Position numbers and translations under genes: made by a program. 64,000 bases of DNA, taken from NCBI GenBank assembly GCA_000469685.2, contig LS997562.1, forward strand, positions 15,800,275 through 15,864,274. Reading direction: 5' to 3'. Positions 12,001 through 20,600 of this stretch are shown here, in pieces. Source of the DNA: Haemonchus contortus (lineage: Eukaryota; Nematoda; Chromadorea; Rhabditida; Trichostrongylidae). The notes under the pieces are model-generated. The model was given only the letters and a program-made list of their open reading frames with translations, did not search any database and was not told the origin of the DNA. Numbering within the stretch: the first letter of the stretch is position 1; every line of letters starts with the position of its first letter.

Positions 12001-13811
12001 GAGATGTGAAGGGACCGTAAATGATGAGTGAAAGGGATTGATAACAATCGAAAAAGACCGATAACGTGCCAAAGGAGACGAAACTCACTCGGACTATAAC
12101 ACCTTTCGGGTGAACAGTGAAAACTTGGCACTTTAATAGGCGGCGTGGGATGTAAAGGGGCCATGGATGATTGGAGACTAGGATTGCTAACAGCTGGTAT
12201 GGGCCCTCGAAGAGCAAGAGTCACTGACCAGTTAAAATCCTAACGCCTTTGGTAATTACGATGTGCTTTGGATTTTTAGCATGTCTATTCAATGAAATGG
12301 GATTGTAGAGTAGGATGATATTAGTGAGGGTAAATGCAGTGATGGTTACCGATCAAAACTGTTTTTCAAAAGGAAATCAAATTTCGCTTCATTTCTTGCT
12401 GTTAGATCACGAACGCTACATAGCAAAGCTTCTGACTCAATGAAAGATCTATTTGTTTCGACATCATTCACGACAAAACTTATCCGACCGCCAATAATCT
12501 AGGATTTTCAACCAATGATACATCCTTAGAGAAAGGGAAGCTCCATTGATTATGGCATTTGGTAAAGGCGTTACTATTACTCGACAGCACTTCTGACAAG
12601 CATTCAAGGCTTTAGTTGCCTGCCAGTTTACGGGTGATTATTTTTTAGATGAAGAGGAACAGAATCTTCTAATCATGACATTTGCATCAGCACACACTCA
12701 ACACCATTTATCCTGCCCTGTTGGTCCGATTAAAATTTCGTGAAAGAAAAGTATCATTTGTTTTCAAGGTGTAGTGGTGAGTTAGCCGATTGTTACAACT
12801 TTGCCATAAGTAGGAGGGAAGCCTGGAGTTCGCACAGCGATCCCACCGGTCTTGATGGAATCGAGTTAGAATACTATTTCCTGCTACCATAGTAAAATTA
12901 CAGAAGAACTCACACCCACCTTTTCTTCATTGGAAACAAACGGAGGCAGTGAAATTACTACGGGCTTCGGAGTGCTTTGCAAATCATCAAAACCAAGGCC
13001 AGGCGGGGGACCAGAATCGATTTTTGAGTGGGCTGTCGACGAAAGGTTATTTTGCCCAGCTTTACTATCTGTACCTGAAAATACCACCTAAATTGAAAAT
13101 GACGTGCGGACAACACTACGAAAAAATGCGCACCCCTGTCGATATCCATATCGAAAATCTGGTCCTCCTGATAATCGCGTCCATCATCGGTGGTCTCTGG
13201 ACAATGCTGTTCTTCCGGGATGAATTCGCTCATGTTTGCGCCGAACGTGAATCCGGTTGACGGTTTTTGCCGTTGATACATGTAGGCAGCTTAACAATAA
13301 AATTGATCGTTATTAAAATTGAAAAACAACTGCGTATCTCAATGGAATATTTCTCCTTCCTAATGCCTTCGACCATTTCTGGAATAATAACAACCTCACC
13401 ATTTGAGGCCCATGAAGATCCCTTAATTAGTTTTGCCTAGAAAGCCCTTCCACGGCCGGGTTACGCCTGCTATCAAATAGAACCTTTTATTTTAATAGAT
13501 TTGTTATCGGTTGTGTCAAAACGGGAAGGAAATTATTGCAAATATTCCACTCACTGACACTAGGAGACATAGCTACGTCATCTTCGTAAGATCGACCATA
13601 GTAATCGTCATCGTCATCCAACTCTGAAATGATCCTTCTAGTGCGTTTAAAAACCACGCAGAGACCTAAGTGCTAGGTAATTCTATTTGATGTTTACTAT
13701 AATAATAGATAGAAAAAACAGGAAAGTACACAGAAGAGTAAGAAAACTGCATGCTTCTCAATTGTTACCTTCAGAGTAGCTAATTTTCTGAACCCGCCGT
13801 CGAGAAGACAT
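1..13811 (-). CDS. HBS1: HBS1-like translational GTPase (ribosome rescue), 17 exons, C-terminus cut by window edge
   Basis: Family role: Hbs1 is a cytoplasmic eEF1A/eRF3-like GTPase that works with Dom34/Pelota to split stalled ribosomes. Exons read: 13769-13811, 13555-13623, 13134-13289, 12920-13074, 12800-12850, 10295-10425, 10055-10202, 9692-9801, 9520-9632, 9305-9421, 9145-9251, 8966-9092, 5127-5194, 4930-5035, 4737-4864, 4334-4515, 1-155. Phases agree at every junction and give about 655 codons. Visible are an acidic N-terminal module ([15 protein letters not shown]) typical of Hbs1, a low-complexity linker, G1 GHVDAGKST (about residue 235), G2 RGVTMD, G3 DAPGHKDF, G4 NKLD, SGLSGEN, then the two beta-barrel domains ending [12 protein letters not shown]. 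The start follows a TTGCAG acceptor by 4 nt. eRF3 and eEF1A fit less well because of the N-terminal module. The 51-bp exon at 12800-12850 is least certain (weak acceptor). Introns of 3.8 and 4.2 kb carry antisense RTE copies. Confidence 0.93.
156..633. other. HBS1 last-intron sequence, nothing recognised
   Basis: 3' part of the 4.2-kb intron between the exons at 4334-4515 and 1-155. It holds a short (CAAAT)n run near 398-418. No coding or repeat signal was recognised. Confidence 0.5.
634..2768 (+). mobile_element. RTE-type LINE copy, internally deleted and decayed
   Basis: Nearly collinear with the intact RTE at 5494-8632, including its 5' region and the 3' end after the RT. It is flanked by identical 12-bp target duplications, ATGCGCTCATTT, at 622-633 and 2769-2780. 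About 1 kb is missing: the endonuclease reading GDLNGH at about 1360 runs straight into the sequence that codes DLWKSKGW in the intact copy. In-frame stops, including TGG to TAG or TGA changes, and frameshifts break the remaining frame. Recognisable parts include the [16 protein letters not shown] block and a YADE in place of YADD. It lies in the last HBS1 intron, antisense to the gene. Confidence 0.92.
2769..3476. other. HBS1 intron stretch between RTE copy and foldback MITE
   Basis: Apart from the right target duplication of the RTE copy (2769-2780) and short homopolymer runs, no repeat or coding signal was recognised. Confidence 0.4.
3477..3660. mobile_element. Foldback MITE, GGCTGCTTTC family
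   Basis: GC-rich palindromic element ending GAAAGCAGCC. Arms such as CCGCGATTCGGCCCGCGAG (about 3497) are repeated inverted near 3630. The 3-bp sequence AGT flanks both ends (3474-3476 and 3661-3663). Termini match the other members at 31115, 36272, 36371 and 62807. It lies in the last HBS1 intron. Confidence 0.75.
3664..4333. other. HBS1 intron stretch, nothing recognised
   Basis: 5' part of the last HBS1 intron. No repeat or coding signal was recognised. Confidence 0.4.
5494..8632 (+). mobile_element. Full-length RTE-clade LINE, apparently intact
   Basis: Bounded by identical 17-bp target duplications GAAAAATACACATCAAT at 5477-5493 and 8633-8649. It ends in a short (AAG)n tail just after the ORF stop, as RTE elements do. 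The 3.1-kb body carries one intact ORF (5572-8613). It is inserted antisense in the HBS1 intron between exons 8966-9092 and 5127-5194. A copy at 63752-64000 differs by about one base over the shared 3' end, so the family looks young. Confidence 0.96.
5572..8613 (+). CDS. RTE retrotransposon polyprotein: AP-like endonuclease and reverse transcriptase, 1013 aa
   Basis: Nicks target DNA and copies the element RNA at the nick (target-primed reverse transcription), the known RTE mechanism. An unassigned N-terminal segment of about 75 residues is followed by the endonuclease: LNVGTLTG (about residue 79), QETRW (about 107), GDLNGHVG (about 212), HRPL (about 306). The RT follows: [22 protein letters not shown] (about 665), [18 protein letters not shown] (about 757), and KTEYL. 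The C-terminal part is lysine- and arginine-rich and reads [14 protein letters not shown]. No stops or frameshifts are present, and the catalytic YADD and endonuclease E, D and H are all there. ATG at 5572 is the first in frame. It is likely competent, but that is inference. Confidence 0.95.
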   Translation: MQATGPVTGRPTNTPVTSKMLMSLKEVRCNATASAGADAHSQGPVSVKSMRGSPVQGRHRGATKLVRKLRNVWKTRVATLNVGTLTGRLYELAEALERRRIDFCAVQETRWSCCKSRDIGLGFKAVLCGGPKTTNGVGIIVSERFRDSIVSVERFDDRLMKIVVVIERQRCHLFSAYAPQTGCSEQTKDKFWNLLDEKTAEVPLQEAIVVAGDLNGHVGATKDGYSCHGGFGYGSRNTDGERILEYADSHNLAIVNTRFRKRDSHLITFYSGENRTQIDFVLVRHRDQGLVTDAKTVPYETVATQHRPLICTFKIAPPKPKLAERCGPARIKWWRLKEKEEAVVSSILLPAVTTVDETWKGAAEAITRVARSKLGVTKPGRRKLDKQTWLWTDHVRDKVREKKKQYHAFLVEKTADNWQRYQIAKKEAKKAVASQKAAHYADLNKKLESRDGERYIYRLAKTRNRQTEDIEKFFGINDENGRLLTDRRQVLKRWREYFANISTVEFAHPAIPCAPPVHGPVQRITVNETITALKKMKSGKASGPDDVAADLWKSKGWNPAGWLTEFFNQVVAEKKVPESWQQSTTIPIWKKKGSLGDCTCYRPIRLLSHSMKIFERIVDSRIRDVVELTTNQCGFVATCSTIDAIHAARLLLEKHREKRRPVHLAFLDLEKAFDRVPRDVIWYALRQHGVPEELIEWVRILYTSPKSRVQTAAGTSAEFPISVGVHQGSALSPLLFVVVMDTITKDLQKPAPWTLLYADDVMLASEDKSELESQVQTWSDRLAMFGLRLNVKKTEYLTTDSSEPGSIKINGTELTRTTTFKYLGSAIASDGSLGFETNSRVNAAWLKWRSMTGVLCDKNIPERLKSKIYRTVIRPVAIYGAECWPATKEVEARLSVMETKMLRWTAGVTRLDRISNDAIRERFGVAPIDDKMREARLRWYGHTLRAKNDSVRKISLNLDVPGKRPRGRPKQRWLDTLHEDLKAVNIHPDQAFNREKWRQHIRKADPAYKRDKR
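10628..10699 (-). pseudogene. tRNA-like sequence, left palindrome arm
   Basis: Exact mirror of 10815-10886. See that entry for the fold. Confidence 0.55.
10815..10886 (+). pseudogene. tRNA-like sequence, right palindrome arm
   Basis: 72 nt. Acceptor GCCTCGG pairs with CCGAGGC and the T stem ACGGG pairs with CCCGT around loop TTCAAGT, a good B box. The D stem is weak. The best anticodon arm is only GTCC/GGAC around CCGGAAA, which lacks the invariant U33, and no CCA is encoded. It is more likely a tRNA-derived repeat head than a working tRNA. Confidence 0.55.
11930..12230. repeat. Two diverged tandem copies of a ~160-bp unit
   Basis: The GGCGCTTTGATAGGTGGCGT region near 11978 recurs diverged near 12129, followed by matching GTGAGATGTGAAGGG/GTGGGATGTAAAGGG segments. 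No coding signal was recognised. Confidence 0.5.
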
Positions 13812-13821
13812 CGCCCTGCAA
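13812..13821 (-). other. Trans-splice-like acceptor before HBS1 start
   Basis: On the minus strand AAATTGCAG is followed by GGCG and the ATG at 13811. No in-window exon needs to be joined here, so it is probably a spliced-leader acceptor. This is inference from position and consensus. Confidence 0.5.
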
Positions 13822-14529
13822 TTTAAAATCTTGAGCATTTCTTTCTGGGCCCTTTTTGAGGCAACAAATAAACGACAAACAGCCACCTTTCTCAAGCGAA
13901 GAAATGTTTGGAAAAGCTCTTACGAGAGGATGGAATAGTTGAATGGGGTTAAGGAGATGACAACTGATTTCATGGTTAAGCTGAACTATCAAGAATGTTA
14001 TTTGATCAGATCCCCAATGATTGCTAGGGTTTTAGAACTCTTCACTGAAAAAATCGGATATCTCAATCTCGAATACGATCGGACAAAAGATTTCTTGTCA
14101 TTTCAAACTTCTCATGATTTCATGTCGAGAAATCGTAAGTGCAATTAGGTTATAAAGATAAACATTCTGAACGTCCAAAACTAAACACCACCACAATTTC
14201 ATGTCGACAAACGCGTTTCATACTCTAAAAGTAATAATAATAGTGTAAAACTTACAACACACGAATCTGAGAAAAGGGCCGTCTGCTAGTCCTCACCGGT
14301 GCATGCGCTAGTGTAAGGGACATGAAAGAAGCGGAGCTTACGCAGTCTGATCTGTGTAAGACTAAGTATGAGACTTATAAAACAAACGGCAGAAGGCTGC
14401 CAGAGGTAGCGGGACAGGCTCAATGTGAATGTCTCTATGAAACAGACGATTTGATAGAGAAAATAGTTGAACAGTTGGTTCTCAAACGAAAACCAACCGA
14501 GCAAGTGCTAACTTAAAATGATCACTGTG
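13822..14529. other. Intergenic stretch upstream of HBS1
   Basis: AT-rich. Small ORFs on both strands show no recognisable family. It would hold the HBS1 promoter; no element was identified. Confidence 0.4.
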
Positions 14530-14538
14530 AATTAGACG

Positions 14539-15165
14539 GGTTACAGGGCTGTTGTCAACCAGAATTTCTCTCGCTGAGAGAATCAGACGGCGAGGCAATC
14601 TCTGCGTCTCGTGATCACCAGCGGAAGGAGGGCGTGTCCGCTCGTTGTCGGTACTCTCCTACAGAGCGCTATCTCGTCAGAGTAGACATTCGAATGGGTC
14701 CAAGAGTCGAAGAATTGCCAGAAAGACAACTTCTTCCAACTAAGAAAACTTCGTATTTCAAAGTCCAGGTACTCTGAGAGAAACAAAGGCTTGATCCGTC
14801 CAAATATCATTAACGCGTTTGCATAGAACATCTGCAACAAAAAAAATCTGTGTGACTTGTAGAAAATCCAAACTTGCAATCGCTTTGCAACTTTGTTTTG
14901 TAAGAATCAGCGCTGAGATCAACAATATCGTCTGGAGATCTCCAACATCATTGATTCAATCTTAACCCGGCAGTGTTCGCTAAGTATCCTATTGTTTAGG
15001 ATACTTAGCGAACATATAGTATAGTAATAGAAGGCATTGAGGAATGGCGAGCTCTTTCGTCTGTCCTCTATCCTCTTCGCTGTGAGGTGCCTATTTAAGG
15101 AGACGCAGAGAAAACGACAAAAACGCTGAGTCACTACACACGCGGTTGACAACGGTCCTGTAACC
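14539..15165. mobile_element. MULE-type MITE, copy 1, with 9-bp target duplication
   Basis: Termini GGTTACAGGGCTGTTGTC and the inverted GGTTACAGGACCGTTGTC lie within perfect 9-bp duplications AATTAGACG (14530-14538 and 15166-15174). A second copy lies at 37860-38553. No transposase ORF is present, so it is non-autonomous. The 9-bp duplication suggests Mutator-like mobilisation; the superfamily call is inference. Confidence 0.9.
14974..15014. repeat. Perfect 18-bp hairpin inside MULE-type MITE copy 1
   Basis: TGTTCGCTAAGTATCCTA and its exact complement flank a 5-nt loop. The matching place in the 37860-38553 copy has no such hairpin, so it arose after the copies split. Confidence 0.8.
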
Positions 15166-15174
15166 AATTAGACG

Positions 15175-16710
15175 GCAGATTCTGTGGTTACACGCATTGG
15201 AGCATTTTATTTTACGTCTACATTCACTACAGTACGATGGCATCTGTTGTGAGTCGTGGATGAACTCGTCCGCACCCTCAAACATCCCGGAGCTGTTGTT
15301 GGCGATTTTTTTTACTGTGCCAGTGGTTGCGAAGCAACCGTGAGTAGATGTGGAATCGCAAAAATCGTATTGTTCTCCTACACCCTTTAGGCGGGATTTA
15401 GAAACATGAGAAGAATGATAGAAGAAGAAGATAGCATGAAGCCAACACGATGGTTAGGATACGAGGGGATTACTGACAGCTTCCCTTATCTAATTACTAC
15501 ATTTTTCAAATTACGCTCTACAATGGAGAGCGATGGAGGTGAGATGCCAAGTGGCCCACTATCGCTTCGAGTCCTGGTAGGCACCCGGATAACAATCCAG
15601 GACTCGAACCTATGACCATGCGTGTGTGATAGTGCGAATCAAGCCTTCCAGACTCTCGGAGTCGGTTAATTAGTACCAGACTCTTCTGGGAAGATGAAGC
15701 ACTGACTTGTACATCGTCTGGCCACCGCAAGTCGCTGTATCTGCCACGCATTCTATACGCCACTAAGATTCTGAATGGAAGTTGGATGTGGAGCGCATCC
15801 CTCAGACAGGATTGAAACGCACAAAGACGTTATCCTTTGACGCCTTTTCACCAACAGGGTGCACCCTCTCTAAATCTGGTTGGACTTATGACGAGCGAGG
15901 CGCACACGAAGTGTGATCGAGTGTGTGGGAAACCAGTCGCTCCTTCATCGGACCAGAGCGTCAAAATATGAAAGATTTTGACGGGGTGGAACTTTAACGG
16001 AGGAGAGCCCGACGTCAGCCCGACGATAGAACTGGTATAAAAATAAGGTGGACACGGCATAATGCCTACAGGCGTACTGCGGTAACACGAGACCTAAACG
16101 TACTCATTCAGCCTCATCGAGCACCCTTTTTTGATCTGCGATCTACAGTTGAAGCCACACTTCGCAGTTCTGTCCTTTAAATTTCCAATCTCAAGGCTCG
16201 AAAACGGTTCAAAAACCAGAACTCATGTGGACGCGACAGACCCCACATCTTTGATTTCGGCCTTGTCATTATTGCCATTTATCATGTAATGCACACTGTT
16301 CAAGTGCTAAAGAAACTGCTTGATGTTTTCAGTACTCTAATTTTGAAGGCTCAAGATCTTACGCTCATCTTGATGCTTATATGGCAACATATTGCTGCCT
16401 TTTAGTAGGAGCCTCCTCGTTCAACTCATTCCTTCCGGAATTCATTCCAAGAATGACCTCACTCGTCCCCGCATCTTGTCCCGCATTCAAATAAATGAAG
16501 AAAACGATTTGATTTTTTCCACATTCTTCCCGAATGAGCTTTAGCAGATTTCATATATGCTCACGTTGTTCTATATCAGGTATATTGTAATGCCAGACCT
16601 CTCAGACCTATTTGAGAAAGAAGATTCTCCTTCCGAGGTCCATTTTAATGACGATGTTCTCCTTTTCGCTTCGTGTTACGTATTCACGTTGTTTCGAATG
16701 TTGTTATGAA
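15175..16710. other. Intergenic stretch between HBS1 and EF-hand gene
   Basis: Holds the tRNA-box repeat at about 15590-15845 and a stretch at 15990-16060 (CCCGACGTCAGCCCGACGA...ACTGGTAT) that resembles 11685-11725. Nothing coding was recognised. Confidence 0.4.
15590..15845 (-). repeat. Dispersed repeat with pol III B-box-like motif, copy 1
   Basis: The minus strand carries GGTTCGAGTCC (15598-15608), a perfect B-box match. The region from about 15655 to 15845 is clearly homologous to 27640-27845 (shared CGGTTAxxTxGTACCAGACTC and TCTGAATGGAAGT blocks). Probably SINE-like; boundaries are uncertain. Confidence 0.55.
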
Positions 16711-16820
16711 GATTAATTACCCAAGCTTGAAGTCCCTTTTGCGCTGAGGTCAACCCGTGGAGCTACCTTCAGCCGTTTCGTTCCCAATTTGTGGATCGCC
16801 AAATTCACGTCCGGCGTGGC
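16711..16820 (+). ncRNA. Spliced-leader (SL1)-like RNA gene or pseudogene
   Basis: TTAATTACCCAAG at 16713-16725 equals SL1 nt 4-16 exactly, and the match to SL1 nt 4-22 is 17 of 19. A GT dinucleotide follows at the SL1 donor position (16732-16733). About 50 nt on is CCAATTTGTGG, which resembles an Sm site, and then CACG-TCCGG-CGTG, a possible 3' stem-loop. Against it: the first SL1 bases are altered, there is no 5S rRNA cluster, and the body does not match SL1 RNA as I know it. Probably a variant or a pseudogene. Confidence 0.25.
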
Positions 16821-17654
16821 CAAACCTTACAAAATCAGCACACTAAATTTTCTAATTCTGTCGTCGAGAGCATTTGGAAAGCATATAGATCTTTTTATAT
16901 ACATAAAATGTGCAATCGCATATATAAAAGGTAATCGTTGTCATAATTTCTGCACGGGTATGCGTGGATTCGGCGATGTGACGGTGTAGTCGTTAAACTT
17001 GAGGTCGAAATCACCTCGATACCATGAAGACAGCAGGCTCATGAACTCTGAAATGTCACTAATTGGTAAGGAATTTTTAGGCTTACAAGTGTAATGATCA
17101 TAATACATCAATCAATTTCATTAGCTGACCAGCTGCAATTCTGTAGTCCGCTTTTCTACTGCGCAATACATGCAACACAATACTACACGATCTTTCCTGA
17201 TGTTACCGCACATACTAAGAACGTTCGTTGAAGAAGCTCTGGACCCGACATTCTTTTCTATGCTTTAGTCAGTCGAGAGAGTTTGAACACTCTTCATCGT
17301 GCGATGGTCCTATGCAGAGCCAAAGTGAAAGGCGTAGTTAAAGGCAAGAAATTCAGGAAAGCCGACAAGAAGGGACTGCTGTAGAGGAACTGATGTACTA
17401 GGTCTCCTTCGTGACTTGATGTTTTTGAATATTGGTCATTCCGTTTGCTTCCTTCTGCTCAGTCGGTTCTCTTCTGTCTCTTCATGTTGATCTTTCGATC
17501 CTGATAGAAGCACCTGCTTAAGAAAGCAGAGCAAAGCAGAGCTTAAGAAAACATTCCTCACGTTGAGCACGCGAGCTTCCCGTTTTTGATAAAAGTCGTT
17601 CTCGCCAGGCCTACAATTAGTTGCAAGTGGGCCTTTTCTCAGCTACTTTCAAAT
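16821..17654. other. 3' flank of the EF-hand gene, nothing recognised
   Basis: No coding or clear repeat signal apart from a short AAAGCAGAG direct repeat near 17520-17550. No AATAAA was found on the minus strand within about 150 bp of the stop. Confidence 0.4.
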
Positions 17655-20600
17655 TCAGACAGCATCGGCTCCGTTCGCTATATATTGTATAAGTATAATG
17701 TCGTCGATGTCGCCTGCAAGGCAAGCTAGTACTACCTGCTGTGGTTCATCGCTCCATAAGACAAGTTCATTTCGGTATTTCGGGGATGGGGGGGGGGGGA
17801 TGAGGACTGCGAGTAAAAACACTCCGTACTTACTTTCAACATGATCATCGCTATAAAGCTGACACCAAACGTACCAGCCTTATCCAATCGTCCGTCACCA
17901 TCTAAATCCTTTGTTTCGAAAAGTCTTTTCCAGTTTTCATCAGCTTGCACCTTCAGAACGTTTTCTGCGTAATCCACGCCCTCGCCGTAGCTGATGAAGT
18001 CGTCATTGTTGTTGTCTGCTTCCTGTAACAAACTGTTCTATTCCAAGTCAAGCTTTATATCTGATCTTTTAGGCCTTGCTGAATCAATTCCAAAGCCCGG
18101 ATTGAAGCTAGCTATTATCGAAAACTCTTCAGAAAGACTGTACTCGCGGATTGGGATAACTAGGGCGGGGAGAGGGATGTCATTGAAGGAATAGAAAATA
18201 GACGGAATTATGTCCAAAAAACTTGAAACCAAAACAAGAATGGACTCGTAGAGCCGTTGAAAGGAAGAATGTGCGGGAAAACGAAAAGCGCAAAATTGAG
18301 GGATCGCTGGGAAAAAAGATCAACGCCATATCCATACTCCAAAACTGTACCTCTGAAACCTGAATATTTAAATTCAGATAGGGTCAATGGAGCTCGAAGA
18401 CTGTCTCCTTGAAATGCCTAACTCAAAAGTGGCCGCTTTTAACGGCTCTGTAGATGCTGCACCATTCACATTCTGGCACAATTGTTTAAAAAATCAAACG
18501 GCTGGTGATCCATGGCGATAGTGGAAGACATTTTTTAGCAATAGGCATACTGTGGCCAGCTTTTTACGCATTCCCATAGCCAAAATTTCGCTCCAGCACC
18601 CCATCCATTGTCCTGACCTCGTACAACCCCAAATTGACTAGTTTCAAGAGGTCTTATATTAGGTTGAGTCATAAGTCCTCGGACAAATTGGCAATGATAA
18701 TATTAATCTTACAATTTTTAAACGACATTAGCGAATCATTTGAAATATGCCCCATTGGAATCGATGGTCTTCTGCCAATGCTTGGGCAAATCGTAGATGT
18801 CCTTGCTTTAGAACGCTGGGAGCTAGCCCTTGGAGAACTGCACCAGTGCCACTTTGATGTCGTCGCGGGTTTGAAAGTCCTGACCATCCAGATGACGTTG
18901 AAGATGGGGAAAAAGGTGGTAATCCGAGGGATCTAAGTCTGAGGAGCATGGTTGGTGTGATAAACTTGTCCTGCCGAAATTCGTCAGTTCAGTTTTGGTC
19001 GCTCTTGCAATGTGAGGGCGAGCGTTGTCGTGTTGGAAATAAACTTTGTGCTGCTGTGGACGTTTAGCTTCGGTATTCGCTTTCAAATTCCTCAGTTGCG
19101 TAATGTAGACGTGTGCGGTCACTGTGCATCCTTCGTCTAGCAGCTCCCATTATTCGACACGGAGAACGCTCCGCCAGAACCAGTGCATAACCTCCTTCGC
19201 GTGTACGTTGGGTTTGGGGGAGTCTTCTGCTTGCGCACCTTTGTCAATCCATTGAGCACACCGGTGAACGTTAGGGTAGAGGTTCGACTTCGCAACCCTG
19301 GTGACTAGGTACTCGAGCCACGTGTGGTGCCCTTGAGCGTGAGGAGAGAAAGTGCCACGTCGTCGCGGCGGTCCATGTCATGCTGCTTCAAAGCATGAGG
19401 CGTCTATGGACCGAGCTTTCGCACCTTGTCTATTGACTTCAATTCACGAAGAACTGTGGACCGACTCCCCAAGGGTGGCTGCCACTTCACGAGTAGTTTG
19501 ATACGGATCGGCTTCCACCTAGCTCCGCAGCACCTTCAAATCCAACTTCATTGAGCGTCCCGGACGGTCTTCATTTTCGACGGAATAGTCGCCCGATGCG
19601 AACTTCTGGTGCCACTTGTAAATTGTACACCTCCTGCTTGTAAACGTCCTTCATACCTCTATCGATTGCCGCGGGTTCATGGCCAGATAAAAAAATAAAT
19701 ATGATGGTGTTGCGGATGTGGAGTTGCGACGGCTTGAAATCATGAGGCACAGTTGCTGGAAAGAAAACAGTTAGGTGCCATCTCCAGTGTGCGTTTGAAA
19801 GAGCTTTCCATACTCTATCTAACATTGCCTCGCACGTTCATTTTCGTCACCTCTTTCCTGAGTTATGATCGCTAGAAGTCACTACTCTCACATTGTCCGA
19901 GGACTTATGACTCAACCTAATATTTTGCGACTGTCTACTCTGAGAAAACCATGCTACCTACCCGTAGTCTAGCCAGCTATAACAGTAGAGCCTGACAAGC
20001 TACACATGAGTGCACATATGCCAGAAAACAGTAACACGAATGGGCATCAATACTGTGAACCTTAGGGAGCCCCCAAAGGCAGAGTTGAAGAGAACCGCTA
20101 GAGGTGCTAAAATGTTGGGACTATTCGGGCTGCCTAAGATAAGAGAAGCTGAGATGCAATTTGTACTTCCACCTGATAATGCAAGGTTGGAGGAATAGGT
20201 TCGATGTCATCAGACTGACCGACACGAGAAGGCATCGCCATCCGCACGCCGATTTCGAGACTGGAGAGCCAATTCTTGCGAAATGTGATGCAGAGGGGTT
20301 GGTGGTGTAGATGCCCTCAACAATACGCACTCGACCATCAATTGAAATTGATACAAAAGCTTGCCAACCTAAGGTGGACATTTGCTGCTGAGAAAAAGTA
20401 GCTCAAGCCGAGCTCTACTCGTCTTCGTTACCTATGCATCAGGATACGAATAAAAAGAGCTGGAAGCGTTTAAGCTTCAAGAAAACTTCGGGACCAAATT
20501 AATATCTTATGTTTCATGTCTCCAGAGCGAGGACGATCCAGTAAACTACTTACGTAGGAGGGGGTGCCTTCTTATCTTGGGGCTTCAAATGGAGACCCAG

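Larger units (their letters stand above)
10426..12799. other. HBS1 2.4-kb intron holding palindrome and duplicated repeat
   Basis: Intron between the exons at 12800-12850 and 10295-10425. It contains the perfect palindrome at 10591-10923 and a diverged direct duplication at about 11930-12230. A stretch near 11510-11600 (CTCACGAGG...GGCGC) resembles 59436-59480, so it is a dispersed repeat. The remainder shows nothing recognised. Confidence 0.6.
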
